Below, piece after piece: positions 59,401 through 64,000 of a stretch of 64,000 nucleotides of DNA (the stretch's first letter is position 1; the number at the start of each line of letters is the position of its first letter). Where the stretch lies: NCBI GenBank assembly GCA_036365515.1, contig CM070874.1, positions 20,346,209 through 20,410,208 on the forward strand, given 5' to 3'. The translations under genes were made by a program, and so were the position numbers. The DNA comes from Torymus aiolomorphi. Taxonomy: Eukaryota > Arthropoda > Insecta > Hymenoptera > Torymidae. Under the pieces are notes generated by a model that made no database searches, had not been told where the DNA came from, and worked only from the letters and a program-made list of their open reading frames with translations.

Positions 59401-60913
59401 TTAACGTCCAAGTGTGTTTCTTTCCATTTTGTTTTTTATAAATGAAAATTAAGATAGTAAAATCATTATGCACATATGTGTGAGTATAATACGTACTGTT
59501 GTGTACTTTACATTATAATCTTAGCACTAATATTCTTTTAGTGACATTTTTATAGTTCACAGTACGTTAATACATAAAACAATACACTAAATAGAATAGC
59601 TTATTTGCATTACGGTAATAGGATAAAAATGTGCAATAAATATAAATTCATGATGTCTAAACAAATAATGAATTTCTGTATCCTATTATTAAATAGTTCA
59701 TTTTTTATTTTGAACTCTAACATTAAAAAAATATTATTTTTTATTACTCCTATTGTACAAGATATATATGCAGTCTATAAGCTACAACTGTCAAAACAAT
59801 TCTTTTTAATTACTTAATAATAATAAATAATTTGCTGTAAATAATACTTTTTATTCATTTGAGTCCAAATGACCTACATAGTTCATGAATCTGTGATTTA
59901 GCGAAACAGAAATATTTGTTTTCCATGTCACATTCGATATTTCTATTCCGACCAAAATAAATTAACTCGAATAAAATTACAAATGTTAGCTGCAAAAGCG
60001 ATTTATTTTTATTTATTTTTATTATTTTTTATTTATTTTTATTTGTATCAATTTTTGACCGTAAAAAATAATTTACTCAAATAAATTTGATACATGAGCA
60101 AAGCCCAGAAACTTTTCAAATTTTATGGAACTCAAATTTTATATTTAAAAGGCTATAATTCAAGTTTTTTACGAAGCACATGACTGAACACTAAAAAAAT
60201 GTTCATTTTTCAATAGAGTAATAAAAAAAGAATTTTAGAGCTTTTTCTTTATAACAAAAGCTTTAATTTAAAACCTGGTAGACCGATTTGCCTTGAAAAA
60301 TAGCCCAGATACAAGAGATTTTATATTAGGGTGACTACACCAGTATTGGAACAGTCACCAGTGAATGAACATTTTTATATAATATTTAAAATTTTAAAAT
60401 TTGTACATTTTTGGTATCAAATATAATCATGATTTTGAAATCTTTTCGAAATTTCCTTTCGTTTTATATATTATACATGCTATATGAAATGAATTGCCTT
60501 GGATGAAAAACATTATTAATATTATGCAATATCGTGGTGAGAATTAAATATACGCCATTCGCTATAAGGGTGACGCAGATGCACTGTAGGCATATGATGA
60601 AGTTTCTTCAAAATCTAAAGTTTTTGTGTTAAAATCTTACGTCTAAATGAAGTTTTATACTTATTCGTTGACGATTCGACATTATTTTTAAGAAAAAAGT
60701 TAATTATTTAAATATAATTTACGTGTTCCAACTTTGGTTCGGCAACCCGGTGAACGAACGTTTTTCGCACCTCATGCTGTACTATATGAAAAATCAATAA
60801 TATTTAATATTTAATGTTTATAAGTTTTAATACATATAGTGTATCATTATCATTCTGGTGTCAACTTTCAACATTCAGATTCTAAAATTACTGTTATTAC
60901 TAAACTTACATAA
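59401..60913. other. AT-rich intergenic, no gene recognised
   Basis: Contains a T-rich low-complexity run (tttatttttatttattttt) at about 60,000-60,045. No gene, RNA or repeat family was recognised. Confidence 0.45.
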
Positions 60914-62189
60914 GTATCCTAGTGGTAATGAAAAATGTATATAAATTGAAATAAGTGTATATATTTCTGTAAAAAACGTATATAAATGTAAATAAGTGTA
61001 TATAAATGTTGTAATTGGAACACGCATTTACGTTTATTTCCATTTATATACGTTTTTTTACATAAATTTATACTTATTTACGAAACTATATTTTTTTTTA
61101 CACATTTGTATACGAATGAACGTATACGGAGTTTATATTGTTAGGGTTTATCGCCGATCAGAGAAAAAAACAAATTGTAATGACTCTTAAAGTATTTGCT
61201 CCAACCCACTCGAAAGTAAAGTTGTAGCAAAAGGCATATGAACGCTACGCGCGTTTAAGAAAAATAGGCAAGCAATACGCAAGGTATATGCAATAGGCAA
61301 ACTGATAATACGAGAGCCTCGCGTAATATCAGCAAAGCAAAAAATAGCAATTGGGCAAGAAGTAAAGCAAAGGGTAAATATAGACAAGGCAAATAATGTT
61401 TGGCGAGAGAGAAAAATAAGTCGTAAAGACTTAAAGTATTTGCTCCCACCCACTCGCAAGTAAAGTGGTAGCAAAGGAAATGTGTACACGAAGCGCGTTC
61501 GTGTAAATAGGCAATAATATGTCTTACTCGTAAGTAAGACACCAAAAATAGGCAATGTAAGTATAGGCAAAAGGTATAGGCAAAGTAGTATGCGTAATAT
61601 GATAAGATTGAGTGCGAGGAGTAGGTCTCTACTTAAGCACGCGGGTGATGTTTTTTCATTGAAGGTTGCGCTTGGCGCTTGTCATCTGGCGGACACTTCG
61701 GGTACTACGATCCCGAACAACATTAAACATCACAATTTTTAAAATGTATATATATTTTTTTACATTTATATACATTTATATACACTTCCATTAAACTTTC
61801 AAAAAAAGTCTTATAAAGCAAAAATTAAAAAAAAAAATCATATAAATGTATATAAATGTATATAAACGTATATAAATGTAAAAAATATTTCAATTACAAT
61901 TTTTACATACACTTATTTACATTTATATACAGTTTTTTACATTTACATACATTTTCCATTTCCATCGGAGTACATACAAAGTAAGTGTTCATTCACTGAT
62001 TTCAAAGTGTTCAGTCACTAGCTCCACGTATTCATTTACTGGATTTCAGGAGATAAATGTACGTATATAAAAGTATATAGACGTATATAAATGAAAAAAA
62101 ATGTTCCAATTACAACTTTAACATACACTTATTTACATTTATATACAGTTTTTTACATTTATATATATTTTCCATTTCCATCGGGGTAC
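60914..62189. mobile_element. TIR-bounded AT-rich non-autonomous element(s)
   Basis: The left end gtatcctagtggtaatg followed by a tatataaatg-rich stretch matches the complement of the right end (gtaccccgatggaaatgg followed by a similar stretch) over about 100 bases. A further end of the same type reads inward from 61,973 (gtactccgatggaaatgg), so a 1.06-kb element ending there may carry an extra inverted terminal piece. The interior has a ~243-bp direct repeat (aagtatttgctcc.acccact at 61,191 and 61,434). No transposase is encoded. The target duplication is not clear. Confidence 0.55.
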
Positions 62190-62591
62190 CCTAGTGGAAA
62201 AAATCCGGTGTTTTAAACTATGCCAAACATATTCCTTTCAATTCTAAAAGTATTCCAAACTGTTTGAAATCTGTGTCTAAGCTGTACATAAATGACAGAT
62301 TTCGGACATTTGGAACCATTTGGCACACTTAAGGACACAGTTTGGAACATTTATGACTGTTTTAGAATCAAAAATTTCAAATAGGGTGAAATCGATTATA
62401 TATTATTTTTACTCGGAATACTTTTGGTAGTAAGCGGAACACTTTTGGGATACTTTTGAGAATGATTCGCATACTTTTTGAATAAATTGGACACTTTTTA
62501 ATTTTCTTCTGTAACAAAAATAAAAATTTTTCGTATTTTTCAAAAAAAATTTCGAACACTTTTTGGAACTATTTGGAACATTTTTTATCTA
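62190..62591. other. Degenerate gaaca/ttttgg-rich sequence, no gene recognised
   Basis: A stretch of loosely repeating words (tttggaacattt, ggacacttttt, cggaacacttttgggatac) on alternating strands. It could be a low-copy repeat derivative; nothing codes for a protein. Confidence 0.35.
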
Positions 62592-63293
62592 CACGGTGGC
62601 CCATTTTAATCGCCGCACCCGGATTTCTCGGAACCTAAGCCAGATAGAGAAAAATGGTTCAGACAAGAGTTATAGGGGACAAAGGGAGCCACATAATGGC
62701 GATAACGTCTTTGACCTTGAACTTGACCTTTGAGGTTATTTCAAGGTCAAAGTGGTTTTTTGATATGGAAACACCTAGTTTTGACCTCGGATTCGGAAAG
62801 CGCGGGAAATTTTACGTTCAAAATCATATTGAGAAATTTTTTCCAAGGTCATTTCAAGATCAAATCTAGGTCAAACTCAGAAAAGTCCGTTTAAAATCGC
62901 TTTTCTCCATGAACCACAGACTAAGCTGGTTCAAATTGATCGTAGGCTTAATAGAGGAACCCACACACCCAAAACTTACACATCCTAGTAAACAAAACTC
63001 AAACTCGCACATCCTAACCCCATACACTTCATGCCCTCACATGCTGAACTGTTACACCCCGGTCCCACAACCATACCCCACACCTCCCAGTCCCACACAT
63101 CCCTACCCCACGCATGCTAAACCCATACACCCCAAACCCACACATCCTGAACCATGAAAAATTTTTCTCAAGGGCAAAATGATTTTTTAACGGAAACTTT
63201 AAGATCGTTGAAGCTTCTGTTATAAATGTATTAACCTTACTTTTTGCGCTACCGAGAAACAACGACGTGGACGTAGTAAGGATTGTTTCCTTT
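62592..63293. repeat. Possible non-coding part of a Tc1/mariner-type transposon; C-rich tract
   Basis: Begins cacggtggcccattttaatc, a plausible transposon end, followed by ttgaccttgaacttgacc and ttcaaggtcaaagtgg direct and inverted words at about 62,710-62,870. A degenerate C-rich tract of cccacacatcc units occupies about 62,950-63,155. The link to the transposase to the right is by proximity only. Confidence 0.35.
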
Positions 63294-63419
63294 GGGGTGC
63301 TTAATTAAAGTGAGTCCCCTTGCCTCTCACTGGTCGGGGTGCTTGATTATAGTGAGTCCCCTTGCCTCTCACTGTTCGGGGTGCTTGATTATAGTCAGTC
63401 CCCTCGCCTCTCACTAATG
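63294..63419 (+). repeat. 42-bp tandem repeat, three copies
   Basis: ggggtgcttgattatagtga followed by gtccccttgcctctcact begins at 63,294, 63,336 and 63,378. It lies just beyond the stop of the adjacent transposase pseudogene. Confidence 0.85.
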
Positions 63420-63434
63420 TAAATAAATTTTTAT

Positions 63435-63893
63435 TTAACCTCGAAGCAAGTGTTCGAAATGACGACCATTTGCTTCAAAGCACATAGTCAAACGCCTTTG
63501 AAAATGGCGAACTGTGTTCTGCAAAGTTTGTCTCGGAATGGCAGCGCATGCTCGACGAATCCTATCCTGCATATCTGCTCTTTTAGTGGGTTTTTGCTCA
63601 AAAACAGCATTTTTTTAATACCCCCATAAATAGAAATCTGATGATGTAAGATCGGGTGAGCAAGCAGGCCAGTTAACTGGACCTCCTCGACCAATCCATC
63701 TGTTACCATAGTGCTCATTCAAAAAAGCCCTTACAATACGAGCGAAATGTGGTGCTGCGCCGTCCTGCTGAAGCCACATTCTTCGTCGCGTTTCTAAATC
63801 AACATCTTCCATCAATCCAGGTAGTTCATCTCTTATTAGCGTCAAATAGGTATGTTGATTTACATTTGCTTCAAAAAAATAAGGGCCAATCAA
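63435..63893 (-). pseudogene. Tc1/mariner-superfamily (DDE) transposase, C-terminal part
   Basis: Minus-strand frame with MWLQQDGAAPHFARIVRAFL, GNRWIGRGGPVNWPA and SPDLTSSDFYLWGY, the catalytic core of insect IS630/Tc1-type transposases that cut and rejoin DNA at terminal repeats. A TAA at about 63,615-63,617 follows LWGY; the same frame continues to the natural-looking end FEHLLRG at 63,435. The N-terminal DNA-binding part is missing: the frame is closed by a stop at about 63,894, where homology ends. One nonsense codon and the truncation make it inactive. Confidence 0.75.
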
Positions 63894-64000
63894 TCATGAA
63901 GAAACGGGTTTGAAAATAAAACCAAGACTGAACAAGGCTAAATCTATACCAGGCACGTTACTGTATCATGCTATTATTCCAATAGATGAAAGTATATTGA
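63894..64000. other. Window end, no feature recognised
   Basis: About 100 bases with no resemblance to the adjacent transposase and no ORF. Confidence 0.4.

Overview
The window looks like insect nuclear DNA from a repeat-dense, probably heterochromatic or TE-graveyard region. I found no convincing single-copy host gene. Evidence for an insect is the set of element families: an errantivirus (gypsy-type provirus with env), a Ty1/copia element, a second Ty3/gypsy element, two Jockey/CR1-superfamily non-LTR elements, hAT fragments and a Tc1/mariner-superfamily transposase fragment. A hymenopteran is a guess from the overall style of the sequence and is not demonstrated.

Layout. 1-5.4 kb: AT-rich long inverted repeats, an LTR-like block and a small repeat cluster. 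5.86-6.12 kb: a 262-bp GA microsatellite that abuts the 3' end of a minus-strand non-LTR element (LINE-A, about 6.12-11.3 kb) with PHD-like and FP-like ORF1 and an EEP-RT ORF2. 12.0-14.85 kb: an unidentified broken ORF and a ~90-bp minisatellite. 15.95-21.6 kb: an AT-rich minus-strand non-LTR element (LINE-B) with zinc-knuckle ORF1, RT ORF2 and an extra intact 359-codon ORF3; its ORF1 is split by an 806-bp foldback element. 21.6-28.0 kb: hAT fragment, a ~238-bp satellite that reverses orientation near 25.87 kb, a tRNA-like sequence and a ~166-bp repeat. 29.7-31.5 kb: a ~450-bp tandem repeat carrying a second foldback copy.

31.6-42.2 kb is a nested series: a copia element is split by a young gypsy element (33,088-39,702, 4-bp duplication GTTT), whose gag is split by a third foldback copy. 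The gypsy pol is one open frame of 1043 codons. A hAT transposase pseudogene follows at 42.2-43.8 kb. 47,097-54,006 is a full-length errantivirus-type provirus with 334-bp LTRs (five differences by eye) and a CGCT target duplication; gag, pol and env all carry defects. 54.6-56.8 kb is a ~152-bp satellite; 57-64 kb holds short tandem repeats, an AC microsatellite, a TIR-bounded AT-rich element and a minus-strand transposase fragment.

The most informative observations are: (1) three copies of one ~0.8-kb near-perfect hairpin element whose three insertion sites each independently indicate a 2-bp target duplication; (2) the third ORF of LINE-B, which I cannot assign to any family; (3) the strand switch inside the 238-bp satellite; and (4) the readable order of nested insertions. 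The genes here do not form a cellular pathway; they are parasitic elements that have inserted into one another.
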